Under the pieces are notes generated by a model, which searched no databases, was not told where the DNA came from, and saw only the letters and a list, made by a program, of their open reading frames with translations. Positions 18,522-27,184 of a DNA stretch of 64,000 nt are shown here, piece by piece. The position numbers and the translations under genes were made by a program. The stretch's first letter is position 1. Every line of letters begins with the position of its first letter. Source of the stretch: Pseudoteredinibacter isoporae (lineage in GTDB: Bacteria; Pseudomonadota; Gammaproteobacteria; Pseudomonadales; Cellvibrionaceae); NCBI RefSeq assembly GCF_011602085.1, contig NZ_JAAONY010000003.1, positions 1 through 64,000 on the forward strand, given 5' to 3'.

Positions 18522-19457
18522 CTAGGCCGCTTTCTCGGTATGAGCGCGCCGAAATTCCCCGGGCCGCATGCCGTATTGCTTTTTAAAGGCCTGGCTGAAG
18601 GCCGCTTCGGAACGATAGCCTATGCTATCTGCCACATTAATCAATGGAATGGTGGTTTCAATCAACAATCGACTGGCCTTTTCCAGACGCACAAAGATGA
18701 CATATTGCAGAGGCGTCATGCTGGTTAACTCGGTAAAGCAGCTGGAAAACGAAGAACGGGACATATTAACCAGCTGGCCCAGATTCTCCACGCTCCAATC
18801 ATTGGCTGGGTCCGCATGAATGGCGGCCAATACCTGATTGATGCGGGCGTCCACAAATGCTGATAAGAACGGGATTTTCTCTTCACTGGCATCCAGGGTG
18901 GCTCGAATCACCTGAATCAACATGATTTCGGACAAGCGATCGATAATCGCATGAGCGCCGGGCTCCAGATTGCTGGCCTCATGGGAGATAAAGCCGATGG
19001 CACTGTCCAGCCATTGGCTGTTATAACTCTGATTGCCCGGCACAAACAGTGTCCTGGGCAGGTTCTCCAGTAACGGATGTTGCCCAAGATCACTGAATGC
19101 AAACTCGCCACACACCAGACAGCAACCGGGCCCATCGCCGCCATATACCAGCGGACCACTTCCGACATAAGACACCTCATCCAGAACGTCTTCCAATGGG
19201 CGTATATCAGTGGTCGTGGTATCCGCAAGTTGATGTGAGGCGCCATGAGGGATGACAACAAGATCACCATTGGAGAGGTGGATACCCTCCTCCTCACCAT
19301 CAACTCGCAGCCAACACTGCCCGCGTATAACCACGTGGAAACGCGCTACCTTCTCTTTTGCAGGTACCTCCACGCCCCAGGGTGAGGTCAGTTCTGTGCG
19401 GAAGTAGAAGCTGCTGGACAAACGCAGTGTGTTCAGAATATCGGTGAGTGCATCCAT
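18522..19457 (-). CDS. AraC-family regulator with cupin sensor domain
   Basis: 311 aa. Residues ~1-170 are a cupin (cupin_6-type) sensor, with VIPHGASHQL and a Cys-containing GGDGPGCCLVCGEF. Residues ~205-305 are the HTH domain, with SVENLGQLVNMSRSSFSSCF and IPLINVADSIGYRSEAAFSQAFKKQYG, ending MRPGEFR. The three Cys in the sensor could make it redox- or electrophile-responsive, as suggested for related regulators. It is divergent from the YHS protein gene; repeated AGTATGAA boxes lie between them. Confidence 0.85.
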   Translation of the reverse strand: MDALTDILNTLRLSSSFYFRTELTSPWGVEVPAKEKVARFHVVIRGQCWLRVDGEEEGIHLSNGDLVVIPHGASHQLADTTTTDIRPLEDVLDEVSYVGSGPLVYGGDGPGCCLVCGEFAFSDLGQHPLLENLPRTLFVPGNQSYNSQWLDSAIGFISHEASNLEPGAHAIIDRLSEIMLIQVIRATLDASEEKIPFLSAFVDARINQVLAAIHADPANDWSVENLGQLVNMSRSSFSSCFTELTSMTPLQYVIFVRLEKASRLLIETTIPLINVADSIGYRSEAAFSQAFKKQYGMRPGEFRRAHTEKAA

Positions 19458-19563
19458 CAGTGATTCCCATGGTTCTCGTGAGGGTTATCTATAACTGAAA
19501 ATTACCACAGCCATTTGTTCAAATCACTGATTCATACAAGCTTAGAGACGATTCAGTAGTTTT

Positions 19564-19612
19564 CCGATACGAAACAGTATCGGCAGTATGAATTTATACG
19601 ATTTAGTATGAA
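19564..19612. promoter_or_regulatory. candidate operator of the cupin-AraC regulator
   Basis: Two elements lie in the divergent region: a 7-bp inverted repeat CCGATAC/GTATCGG (19564-19570 and 19577-19583), and a direct repeat AGTATGAA at 19585-19592 and 19605-19612. The direct repeats are exactly 20 bp apart, about two helical turns, as expected for an AraC-type dimer or a two-HTH monomer pair. Binding is inferred from arrangement only. Confidence 0.5.
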
Positions 19613-19736
19613 ATACGGGGTTTCGATGATTTGGATTCCGGCTTTCCTCGCTGATGATGGCGTCTCGGAAAGTTATGGACTTCCGAACAGAATTTCAGTC
19701 AAGCGACATTCTATTCAATCATTGAGGAAACTTACG

Positions 19737-20189
19737 ATGAACATAAAGCAATTGTTATTCGCCTTCATGGCCAGCCTGCTCTTTTCCGTTGGCGCTGCTG
19801 CCGGTCAATACACCTACAGTACACCAGCGGTACAGGGTTACGACGTGGTGTCTTATCACGCCGGCAAGCGACCGGTTCGCGGCAACGGCAATTTTGTTGC
19901 AACGCATCAAGGCGCAACGTATCAGTTTTCCAGCAAGGAAAATCTCGAAACCTTCAAGCGCTCGCCCGACAAATACGTGCCGGCGTACGGTGGCTATTGT
20001 GCATTCGGTGTGTCTGTGGGCAAGAAGTTTATTGGCGATCCTGAAGTATGGCGTATTGTCGATGGTACTTTGTATTTGAATCTGGATGCCGGCATCCAGG
20101 ATCTGTGGTTCAAAGACGTTCCTGGTCGTATTAAATCGGCAAATGCCGAATGGAAAAACATCAAAGACAAGTCCCCATCGTCTTTGTAA
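19737..20189 (+). CDS. secreted YHS-domain protein
   Basis: 150 aa. A signal peptide (MNIKQLLFAFMASLLFSVGAA) precedes a YHS-like domain: VQGYDVVSYH, TYQFSSKENLETFKRSPDKYVPAYGGYCAFGVSVG. YHS domains are small and often metal-associated; the single Cys and the Tyr/His cluster may bind metal. The start at 19737 has GAGGAA 8 bases upstream; an in-frame ATG at 19608 lacks this and would hide the signal peptide. It faces the cupin-AraC gene and is likely its target. A terminator follows at 20226. Confidence 0.8.
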   Translation: MNIKQLLFAFMASLLFSVGAAAGQYTYSTPAVQGYDVVSYHAGKRPVRGNGNFVATHQGATYQFSSKENLETFKRSPDKYVPAYGGYCAFGVSVGKKFIGDPEVWRIVDGTLYLNLDAGIQDLWFKDVPGRIKSANAEWKNIKDKSPSSL

Positions 20190-20225
20190 AACCACCTCGA
20201 TAAACCTCTACTAAATGCGACGCTT

Positions 20226-20262
20226 CTGATACGGCGTTTAGCCTGCGCTGTATCAGCTTTTT
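20226..20262 (+). terminator. rho-independent terminator after the YHS gene
   Basis: CTGATAC at 20226-20232 pairs with GTATCAG at 20250-20256, with further GC pairing inside the stem, followed by a five-T run at 20258-20262. Confidence 0.75.
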
Positions 20263-20284
20263 AAGGCGTCATAAGGACTGCTAC

Positions 20285-20677
20285 ATGAACATTATTGATC
20301 ACCTGAGTTTAGGTGCGCCGTGTATCGACAAGGCCGCTGCGTTTTACGATGGCCTTCTTGAAAGCCTGAACATTCAATGCCTCGCCAAGAGCGACGGTTT
20401 TGTCGCCTACGGTAAAGACAGCATTCAATTCCTGCTGATAAAGCCTGAAAACCAGCAGGCGCCCAGTGCGGGTAACGGAACCCATATTGCTTTTTCCGCA
20501 AACTCACAAGAGGCCGTAGATAACTTTCATGCTTACGCCATTGCCAACGGAGGTGAATGTGCAGGCGAGCCTGGACCACGAGAGAGCTACCCCATTCCGG
20601 ATGTGTATACCACGTTTGTGAGAGATCCGTTTGGCAACAAACTCGAAGCCATTTTTAATGGCTTTAACAAGCTTTGA
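20285..20677 (+). CDS. VOC (glyoxalase/dioxygenase fold) family protein
   Basis: 130 aa in the vicinal-oxygen-chelate fold. It starts MNIIDHLSLGAPCIDKAAAFYDGLL and contains GNGTHIAFSANSQEAVDNFHAYAIANGG and VYTTFVRDPFGNKLEAIF. The candidate metal ligands are His6, a His in THIAF and the Glu in KLEAIF. No substrate can be assigned; related proteins are often annotated as glyoxalase-like. The ribosome site AAGGA lies before the ATG. It follows the YHS terminator and is probably a separate unit. Confidence 0.85.
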   Translation: MNIIDHLSLGAPCIDKAAAFYDGLLESLNIQCLAKSDGFVAYGKDSIQFLLIKPENQQAPSAGNGTHIAFSANSQEAVDNFHAYAIANGGECAGEPGPRESYPIPDVYTTFVRDPFGNKLEAIFNGFNKL

Positions 20678-20721
20678 CGGTAACACTCTGACTTGATTTT
20701 CTGATTACTATATTTTGTTTT

Positions 20722-20800
20722 AAGCTTCCTTCCTTCGCCACAGGCAAGTTCTGAGCATTTACTCTGGAGAGTCCTCTTAACTTGAGAAGGAAGGAAGCTT
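20722..20800. repeat. 14-bp perfect inverted repeat beside transposase remnant
   Basis: AAGCTTCCTTCCTT at 20722-20735 is the exact inverse of 20787-20800, with 51 bases between. The right arm ends two bases from the stop of the transposase remnant. It may be the ends of a small non-autonomous element, or a long terminator hairpin for the genes converging here. Confidence 0.6.
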
Positions 20801-20802
20801 TC

Positions 20803-21255
20803 TTATTCAGCACTGACCTTTACTTGTGTACAAGTTGTTCGATACCAACAAAAAACCTCTCTACCAGCGGCGTCTTCCTGAACGGTCAGGTTTCGATAGC
20901 TGACTTTAATATTGCTGTATACCCACTCGCAGGACGCCGGCGAGTTGATTGCAATACCGACATCGATAATTTTGAATTGTGCAGGATGAATTCTGGCAAG
21001 CTGTTCGAATACCTCTTGAAGCAAACCGGATTTAGCCCAGCGATCTACCCTGGCATAAACCGTACGTGCAGGACCAAATTCTCCTGGCAACTCGGACCAG
21101 GTACATTGCTTGCGAGTGATATAAAGAACGGCTGAAATTAATTGGCTCGATGCTGTTATCGCATTCGAACCTTTTACACTTGGCAGCAGCTCTTCAAACT
21201 CGCTTAATAAACGTTGAACATTATCAGTATCAATCCCGGAATAGCTCTTATTCAT
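20803..21255 (-). CDS. IS5-family transposase N-terminal remnant (DUF4096-like)
   Basis: 150 aa. Residues ~12-85 match the N-terminal HTH domain of IS5/IS402-type transposases: LISAVLYITRKQCTWSELPGEF, GPARTVYARVDRWAKSGLLQEVFEQL. The DDE catalytic domain is absent. The C-terminal ~60 residues (beginning KIIDVGIAINSPASCEWVY) do not resemble transposase. It is a truncated copy whose reading frame remains open, possibly read into unrelated sequence or retained as a DNA-binding protein. The ATG at 21255 is preferred to one ten codons upstream because it starts the conserved domain. Confidence 0.65.
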   Translation of the reverse strand: MNKSYSGIDTDNVQRLLSEFEELLPSVKGSNAITASSQLISAVLYITRKQCTWSELPGEFGPARTVYARVDRWAKSGLLQEVFEQLARIHPAQFKIIDVGIAINSPASCEWVYSNIKVSYRNLTVQEDAAGREVFCWYRTTCTQVKVSAE

Positions 21256-21577
21256 AGCCAATACCCCTGTATGACAGTTTCTCAACTTTGGTCACACCCT
21301 TTCCTTGTCCCTGAAACTGATACTACAAATGGCCCTACCCGCAGTTATCACCCGAAGATCACAAATTGTGCAACTTTAAGCGACAACGCTTTATGCCCAG
21401 CGCCTGTTCTATTGGCTCAGGAAAGTAAGCACGGCCCTGATATGAGCAATATGGAAGAAGCCTGGCCCAGTTTGGAAAGGTATTTACTATAAAAATTTAC
21501 AAGTTAAGGAAAAAATAGGATGGGTATCTTATAGTGATGATTATTGAAATCTGGATTGGCCAGGTTTATTGCCCAAG
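21256..21577. other. region without a supported gene
   Basis: This lies upstream of the transposase remnant and downstream of the beta-helix gene. A 92-codon plus-strand frame at 21214-21492 overlaps the remnant antisense and has no ribosome site. I see no terminal inverted repeat marking the end of a full insertion sequence. Confidence 0.35.
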
Positions 21578-21610
21578 AATAAGACTGGCTCACATGGAAC
21601 CAGTCTTATT
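21578..21610 (-). terminator. terminator of the beta-helix gene
   Basis: AATAAGACTGG (21578-21588) and CCAGTCTTATT (21600-21610) form a perfect 11-bp stem with an 11-base loop, 27 bases beyond the minus-strand stop at 21638. Confidence 0.7.
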
Positions 21611-21637
21611 AGAGTGCTCAATCGCGAAACAAGCCGT

Positions 21638-22567
21638 TTAACAAGGCGTACCATTGCATTGGTTAGCGTTTAACAATGTTGACGAGCCACCGTCCTGAAT
21701 ATGAAAGACCGTCTGATCCGCGAAGTAGTTATTGCTGATTTCATTATCAACATTGTTAGGGCCATCGATATACAAGCCCTGAGCCCCCCCAAAAATTGCA
21801 TTCTTTTCGATAAGGTTTTGAATAACAAAATCCGGACTGCTGTATGTATTGAGCCATATACCGGTGTGATTATTATAGATTTTGTTTTGATAGATGGTGT
21901 GCTTAATGGAATCTCCCGCTGACGAGAGATAGCCGGGACTGATAAGTATGCCATTTCCATTACCTATCACATGATTGTATTTAAATACATTTTTAACGCC
22001 GCCGTTGAACGTCAAGCCGGTTTGATTATCCAGAAGATAATTACCGCTCAAGGTGTTATAGCTGCCACCGCGAACCCAAATAGCTTCGCCGCTCACAGCG
22101 GTGACGTCATTATCGTTAATTTCATTGTCGTCACTGTTCCCGTCAACAACAATGCCATTAACACCGCCAATAATATCCAGCTTGGTCACGATACTTTTCG
22201 TTAAGTTAAGAAAATAGGCACCCTGCTGTGTGCCCCATATGCGTATATCATTCAAGGTATGTTTATCGCCATCGTTTACGACAATTCCTGTATAGAAATC
22301 CTTAACGGTTCCAGCACCGACAATATTCACCTTATTAAGTCCAGAAGCTATGGTGATTCCATTACCACTGCCCTTGCCATCAATGGTGTGGCCATTTAAA
22401 TCGAGCGTTACATAGTCGGCAATAATCGTTAAGCCATTAGCTGGACAATCCAGTAAATCAGCCGTTAAGGTCGTGTCGCTACTGATCACATCACCACAGG
22501 CCAATGCCATAACGTGAGCTGTTGAAAAACATGACAGAATCGTAACAGCCATTGATAAGCGCTTCAT
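21638..22567 (-). CDS. secreted right-handed beta-helix protein (NosD-like)
   Basis: 309 aa. A signal peptide ending AHVMA is followed by the motif CGDVISSDTTLTADLLDCP...LDLNGHTIDG that opens many parallel beta-helix proteins. Repeated coils of the Asn-rich type follow (NDNDVTA, LSGNYLLDNQTGL, YQNKIYNNHTGIWL, ISNNYF). A C-terminal Cys pair (NQCNGTPC) may cap the helix. No pectinase or lyase catalytic residues are evident, so binding is as likely as hydrolysis. The ribosome site AGGAGGTG is near-ideal. The next minus-strand gene upstream is the CTERM-like protein, then an ABC exporter operon. Confidence 0.82.
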   Translation of the reverse strand: MKRLSMAVTILSCFSTAHVMALACGDVISSDTTLTADLLDCPANGLTIIADYVTLDLNGHTIDGKGSGNGITIASGLNKVNIVGAGTVKDFYTGIVVNDGDKHTLNDIRIWGTQQGAYFLNLTKSIVTKLDIIGGVNGIVVDGNSDDNEINDNDVTAVSGEAIWVRGGSYNTLSGNYLLDNQTGLTFNGGVKNVFKYNHVIGNGNGILISPGYLSSAGDSIKHTIYQNKIYNNHTGIWLNTYSSPDFVIQNLIEKNAIFGGAQGLYIDGPNNVDNEISNNYFADQTVFHIQDGGSSTLLNANQCNGTPC

Positions 22568-22619
22568 GGAGCACCTCCTTGTTTTACGTGTTCACTTTCC
22601 CGTATCGGGAACCCTGTTT

Positions 22620-22666
22620 CAAAAACAGAAAAGCCTGCTTTTCCACTATTCTCTGGAAAATCAGGC
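22620..22666 (-). terminator. terminator of the CTERM-like gene
   Basis: On the minus strand GCCTG-A-TTTTCCA pairs with TGGAAAA-G-CAGGC (outer arms 22633-22637 and 22662-22666) and is followed by a T-rich tract. It isolates the CTERM-like gene from the beta-helix gene. Confidence 0.7.
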
Positions 22667-22742
22667 ATGAGGAACAACCCCCAGTTCTAGTAAGACTAGC
22701 GCTCGACAGGCGACATTGTCATGTTTTTCTCTATGGCAAATG

Positions 22743-23474
22743 TTAATCAGATTGTTTTTCTGGCAGTTGTCTTCGGAAATACAGCAGTATTCCCCCCATC
22801 AAAAACAACAGTGGCATTGGCATCAGTGGAACCGCATTCGGGCTTCCTGCCGCCGGCGTCGGAGGCGCAGCTGTTCCCGTTGCGGCGTAGACGTTCATCA
22901 TCAGCGCCCCGGACGACTCGCTGGGAATGGAACTGTTTAGAATGCTGGTGCCACTGATGCCTGCGAGAGTGGTATCAGCCAGGGTGCTGTTGTAATTCGG
23001 ATTCTGCGCAAGCACCGCAACATAGTAACTGCCTGGCGCTAACACCGAGGTAATAAAGTGAAACTCGTTTCGATAAATCGTGCGTTGGTTTCCAGGTGGC
23101 GGCAACGTAAAGTCTGTCACCAAAAAGTTATTCCCAACCGGATCTACAGTTGCGGGCACTCTCTCCAGTTCCGCGTAAGGCGCCGTAACCGAGCGTATGC
23201 TAACGACAAACGTAAAGGGCCCACCCACAAACGGATCGGTGAGGGAAACATTTACAATTCGATTTAACTCAGAAGCCTGATTTAACTGAACACGCTGATA
23301 GGTACCTAAACCGGTATTGGCTGCAGCCGTTGCGGAATGATTGGGCCCACTCCCGACAATTCGATTGGCGGCCACATTATCACTGGCGTTCACCAATACT
23401 CCCTGCCCGACACTGAATACACTGAACACGAGGGCGAACGCCCCCCAAAGGAAAGCACTTAGACTCTTTTTCAT
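22743..23474 (-). CDS. secreted protein with PEP/IPTL-CTERM-like sorting tail
   Basis: 243 aa. Signal peptide MKKSLSAFLWGAFALVFSVFSVGQG, then a beta-rich domain including TSVLAPGSYYVAVLAQNPNY. The tail reads AVPLMPMP, a hydrophobic stretch (LLFLMGGILLYF) and RRQ: the motif-helix-basic layout recognised by exosortase-type enzymes. It is the second such protein here after 3538-4230. The start at 23474 has AGGAG six bases upstream and directly precedes the signal peptide; a longer frame to 23531 lacks this. It has its own terminator. The sorting enzyme is not in this window. Confidence 0.7.
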   Translation of the reverse strand: MKKSLSAFLWGAFALVFSVFSVGQGVLVNASDNVAANRIVGSGPNHSATAAANTGLGTYQRVQLNQASELNRIVNVSLTDPFVGGPFTFVVSIRSVTAPYAELERVPATVDPVGNNFLVTDFTLPPPGNQRTIYRNEFHFITSVLAPGSYYVAVLAQNPNYNSTLADTTLAGISGTSILNSSIPSESSGALMMNVYAATGTAAPPTPAAGSPNAVPLMPMPLLFLMGGILLYFRRQLPEKQSD

Positions 23475-23691
23475 TGTTGCTCCTACAAACTGCAGCAATC
23501 GCAAATAAATGACAGCCACAGAAAAACCCACCCAAACGGGTATGCATTCATGGCTATTACGTTATTTGAGAGTCCGGAGCGGAGGGTAAAGGGAGTTTCG
23601 GCTGGGCTCAATCACTAGTTTTGGTGCACGCTTTCACATAAGTTCAGATTGATCGTTAATCAACCTTTTGAGCTGAAGGTACAAGCATATA

Positions 23692-23718
23692 ATCCCCCTC
23701 TCCGATAGAGAGGGGGAT
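23692..23718 (-). terminator. hairpin terminator of the ABC exporter operon
   Basis: ATCCCCCTCTC (23692-23702) pairs perfectly with GAGAGGGGGAT (23708-23718) around a five-base loop, 22 bases beyond the minus-strand stop at 23741. The T-run on the minus strand is poor, so termination may be partial. Confidence 0.65.
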
Positions 23719-23740
23719 GTTTTACATCAAGGCAAACGCT

Positions 23741-25021
23741 TTAGGTGTTATCGCAAATCGCCGAAGAATACTCAGGCACCCATTTTAGTTGGTCCACCGA
23801 AAATTCCACATCATTGAAGAGCAAGGGATAATAATACTCACGAAGCGATGCATGGTAGTCGCGTATGCATTGCTCATAGGCAGTCATTGCTTGAATATCA
23901 GTTTCCGCTATCGATGTCATCAGCCTTTGGGTCAGCATTGGTGGCGACAGCAGCGCTACCCATCCAGCCAGTGCATCTTTCTTTTGTGTTGCTTCGCGAT
24001 AAGCAGTCGATAAGTTTGCCGCTTTTTGATCGCCGGCCTGCTGAAAGGCGTAGTACCACTTCCACTCAAACTGGGAATTCATGTTCGTTTTGTCGGCCCA
24101 TTCCGGATGAGTTTTCAAAAACTCATCCCAGGTTGCTGAAAAAGGCAAGTCCCAGGCATCATTCACTGCTTCCCTCTGGGTAAGTACTATTTGTCCACCA
24201 CTCGGGCTTTCAACGACTTCGTCAATTATCGTATCGCTTCCAACCGGGATAAGTACCGCGAAACTTAACCAGAAAGCCAGCAACACCGAAGCAAGTTGAG
24301 CAGAGCTCAAGGCACTCAGGGATTTCAGTTTGCCGATATATAGAGACAGGAGCATCCAGAATGCAATATGCGCGAGAACGAGCAAAGTGAAGAACAGAAT
24401 GCCTTGAAGGCTCGCCCCACTGATTGCCGCGCCGATCAGGAAAGGAACAAGCACAGCAACGGCGAGACTTGAGCATAATACAATGGCTCGTGACAGCCAA
24501 AGCTTCCGTTCATTAGCAGCAGTGACGACCAATAAATCGTAGCGCCCCGCCGCCCTCTCGCCTGAACGCAGATCATGCAACAGTAGAATGATAAACAACG
24601 GCAGCAGAACAACCGCTAAAAAAGCGAAATCAAAACGCCCCTGCAAAGACAGTTCTGGGTTGTCCGCATCGGTTTCATAGATTTGCCCTTCCAGGGCGAG
24701 CATTCGAATCCGATGCTTCCAGGGAAAAACATCTCGCTGTCCCATTGCCGCAAACGCCAGACTTGAAGGCTGCGCATAAGTCAGGTGAAAGCTGTAATAC
24801 GCGGCACCACCATAGTTTTTCTGCTTCGCAAGCACACCCTGCCGATCAACATCGTTCTTTTCCAGCAAACGCTCAATGGTGGCACTTTGCGCCCGTGTTT
24901 CAGCAATACCCGACCAGACGGCAAATACCGACAATGCAAAGCTTAGAATCATGAGAAACGCGATATGGCGTTGCCTGACCAGGAAACGGGCTTCTCGTTT
25001 AATATCCGAAAATGAAATCAT
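23741..25021 (-). CDS. ABC-2 type permease (DUF3526)
   Basis: 426 aa. An N-terminal membrane segment (~15-38) is followed by a ~90-residue extracytoplasmic part, then five or more hydrophobic segments beginning RFDFAFLAVVLLPLFIILLLHDLRSGERAAGRYDLL, which is the DUF3526/ABC-2 signature. The C-terminal ~150 residues are soluble. It starts 10 bp after the stop of the other permease and is the third gene of an exporter operon (ATPase, permease, permease). The substrate is unknown. Confidence 0.85.
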   Translation of the reverse strand: MISFSDIKREARFLVRQRHIAFLMILSFALSVFAVWSGIAETRAQSATIERLLEKNDVDRQGVLAKQKNYGGAAYYSFHLTYAQPSSLAFAAMGQRDVFPWKHRIRMLALEGQIYETDADNPELSLQGRFDFAFLAVVLLPLFIILLLHDLRSGERAAGRYDLLVVTAANERKLWLSRAIVLCSSLAVAVLVPFLIGAAISGASLQGILFFTLLVLAHIAFWMLLSLYIGKLKSLSALSSAQLASVLLAFWLSFAVLIPVGSDTIIDEVVESPSGGQIVLTQREAVNDAWDLPFSATWDEFLKTHPEWADKTNMNSQFEWKWYYAFQQAGDQKAANLSTAYREATQKKDALAGWVALLSPPMLTQRLMTSIAETDIQAMTAYEQCIRDYHASLREYYYPLLFNDVEFSVDQLKWVPEYSSAICDNT

Positions 25022-25031
25022 GACTACCCCT

Positions 25032-26465
25032 TTACTGCACTCTTCTCATCGTGTATTTCAACATCACCATTACCAGCACACACCAAAGCAGAAGCTGTGC
25101 AATATAAGGCAAGCTGTTTTCCAGTCTTTGTGTTCCGGGTTCAGGTTTGAATTCAAACTCGGAGAGAACAGACCAGTTATCAGAGCTGACTCGCGCAGCC
25201 AGGGATGACGCCTTGCTTTTTGAGCGCGCCATATCGGTTTTGTAATCGAGGTGGTCGCGATGAATTTGATTGAGAGATTGAACAAAATCAAAACGCAGGG
25301 TTTCCGCATCTCTCAGGAATCGGTGGTGAGTTTCCACATTGGTACCGGCCATCATCATTGACAAAGAGCGAACCGCTATCGTTGGTGATAACCAGCCAAA
25401 GTTTCGTAAAACGTTTGCCTGGGAGCGCTCTTCTTCCATACGAGCCTCGGCAAACTGATTGAGTACATTGGTTAGCTTCTTTTCAGAGTATTCAGCAACA
25501 ACCCCACGGAAGTTCACCGGCAATTCGTCTACACTTTCCGCATCGTATTGGGCCAGTAAATTCTTCTTCAGTTGTTCGAAGGCCGGATCTGCAGCGTTAT
25601 GCCCGTCACCCAGCTTGCGTAAGGCCTCCAAAACCGCGAAATCGGATTCCAGTTTTCCCAATGACGGTTCAACGGTTGCCGCTACCGAACTGCCAATGCG
25701 GGGAATCAATATGCACAGGAGCAGCCATATACCGAGTGACACGGCAAAACTTGAATTGCTCTTGCTGCTCATCGTCGATACGGCAAGAACCAGAGCACTC
25801 CAAACCAGGAGATAGAGAAAATACCCCAGAATAAAACCGGCACTGACAAGGGCCGACTCACCCTGAAGTGCCGCCCCTATGCTGGCGATGGAAAGAGGCA
25901 ACAGGATAACCAGCCCGGCCCCCATCAAAGCCAGAAGTTTACCGAGTAGCAAATGCCAGCGGCTCAAACCCTGTAAAACCATAATACTCAGAGTACCGGC
26001 TTCCCTTTCCCGGGTCATACTGGCGTATCCGATAAGCAGGATAAACAAAGGCGCCAGTACCTGCATCAAGAAGCTGGGAGATAGGCTGCTAAAACGCGTC
26101 ATCCCACTGGACTGGCGTTGCTCAGCGAACATTGCGCTGTTTTGGCGATGCCCCTCAAGGAATATCGAAGTTCCGGTATAGGCGTCTACGCCAGGTTCCA
26201 CAATGCTTAGCGGAGACGGTGCCCGAAAGACATAATGGCCGTAGTGCACCATACGATGAGGGTGGCGATCTGGCTGCTCCAGAAAGCGGGCTTCTGCCGT
26301 CTTCTGTAAGGTCTGGCGCTCCTCGGCGGCCTGACGCATTTCCATGGCATTCACAATAACCGCTGCAATCGTAATAACCAGGGTAATGGCCAGCACGGTA
26401 ATGCCGAGTTTGCTGCGCAGCCAGTAGCGCCATTCATCAAGCATGATTTGTGTGATGACTTTCAT
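25032..26465 (-). CDS. ABC-2 type permease (DUF3526)
   Basis: 477 aa, homologous in layout to the next permease: an N-terminal anchor (LGITVLAITLVITIAAVIVNA), an extracytoplasmic segment, then the LQVLAPLFILLIGYASMTREREAGTLSIMVLQGLSRWHLLLGKLL motif region (ABC-2 'EREAGTL' signature) and further membrane helices. The start ATG overlaps the ATPase stop by four bases, so it is translationally coupled. The two related permeases probably form a heterodimer with an ATPase dimer. Confidence 0.85.
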   Translation of the reverse strand: MKVITQIMLDEWRYWLRSKLGITVLAITLVITIAAVIVNAMEMRQAAEERQTLQKTAEARFLEQPDRHPHRMVHYGHYVFRAPSPLSIVEPGVDAYTGTSIFLEGHRQNSAMFAEQRQSSGMTRFSSLSPSFLMQVLAPLFILLIGYASMTREREAGTLSIMVLQGLSRWHLLLGKLLALMGAGLVILLPLSIASIGAALQGESALVSAGFILGYFLYLLVWSALVLAVSTMSSKSNSSFAVSLGIWLLLCILIPRIGSSVAATVEPSLGKLESDFAVLEALRKLGDGHNAADPAFEQLKKNLLAQYDAESVDELPVNFRGVVAEYSEKKLTNVLNQFAEARMEEERSQANVLRNFGWLSPTIAVRSLSMMMAGTNVETHHRFLRDAETLRFDFVQSLNQIHRDHLDYKTDMARSKSKASSLAARVSSDNWSVLSEFEFKPEPGTQRLENSLPYIAQLLLWCVLVMVMLKYTMRRVQ

Positions 26466-27184
26466 GCCTGACCTCGATTGGAAAACGCGGAATGTACGGC
26501 TTCAGTGTCAATATGCGCGTCGCCTTCTCTCTCGAACATACCAACAATCTTGCCGCTATCCAGAAGGCCAATTCGATGGGCGACCTGGCAGGCTCCATAT
26601 ACGTCATGGCTCACCATAAATACGGTGGTGCCGTCGGCGGAAAGCGTTGTAATAAGTTGATTGAATTCGTCGATAGCACTGGGGTCGAGCCCGGAGGTTG
26701 GCTCATCCAGAAACAGTACCGGCGCATCTCTGAGCAACGCCAATGCGATTGCCGTTTTTTGACGCATGCCCTTCGAGTAATTAGAAAGCTGACTGTTCCA
26801 GGCCTCAGGCTGCAACGCAACACGGCTGAGCGCCTCTTCAATCTCGGATTGGGATTTTGATATTTCAGCCAGTGAGAGGAAGTATTTGATATTCTCGACG
26901 CCGGTCAAATGCCCGTACAGCATGACCGACTCGGGGAGATACGCCACTTTGCTGCGGATCTTTTTGATGTCCTTCGTGACGGACATTCCCATCACTTGCG
27001 CATCCCCGTCGCTGGGCGCAACAGCCCCGATAAATGCCTTTAAAGCCGTAGACTTACCGGCGCCATTCCCACCAAGGAGAGCAAACACCTCACCCTCAGC
27101 GACCTCAAAACTTACGTTATCCAGCACCTTGTGCTGAGCGAAACTTACACAGAGCGATGAAGCTACAAGCATGTCTTTTTGCAT
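26462..27184 (-). CDS. ABC transporter ATP-binding protein
   Basis: 240 aa with a complete nucleotide-binding domain: Walker A GGNGAGKST at ~38-46, Q-loop region around YLPESVMLYGHLTG, signature YSKGMRQK, Walker B VLFLDEPTSGLD and switch His in MVSHD. It is closest in style to NosF/CcmA-type exporter ATPases. It is the first gene of the operon with two DUF3526 permeases. A palindrome at 27224-27235 and a TATAAT box lie upstream. Confidence 0.92.
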   Translation of the reverse strand: MQKDMLVASSLCVSFAQHKVLDNVSFEVAEGEVFALLGGNGAGKSTALKAFIGAVAPSDGDAQVMGMSVTKDIKKIRSKVAYLPESVMLYGHLTGVENIKYFLSLAEISKSQSEIEEALSRVALQPEAWNSQLSNYSKGMRQKTAIALALLRDAPVLFLDEPTSGLDPSAIDEFNQLITTLSADGTTVFMVSHDVYGACQVAHRIGLLDSGKIVGMFEREGDAHIDTEAVHSAFSNRGQA

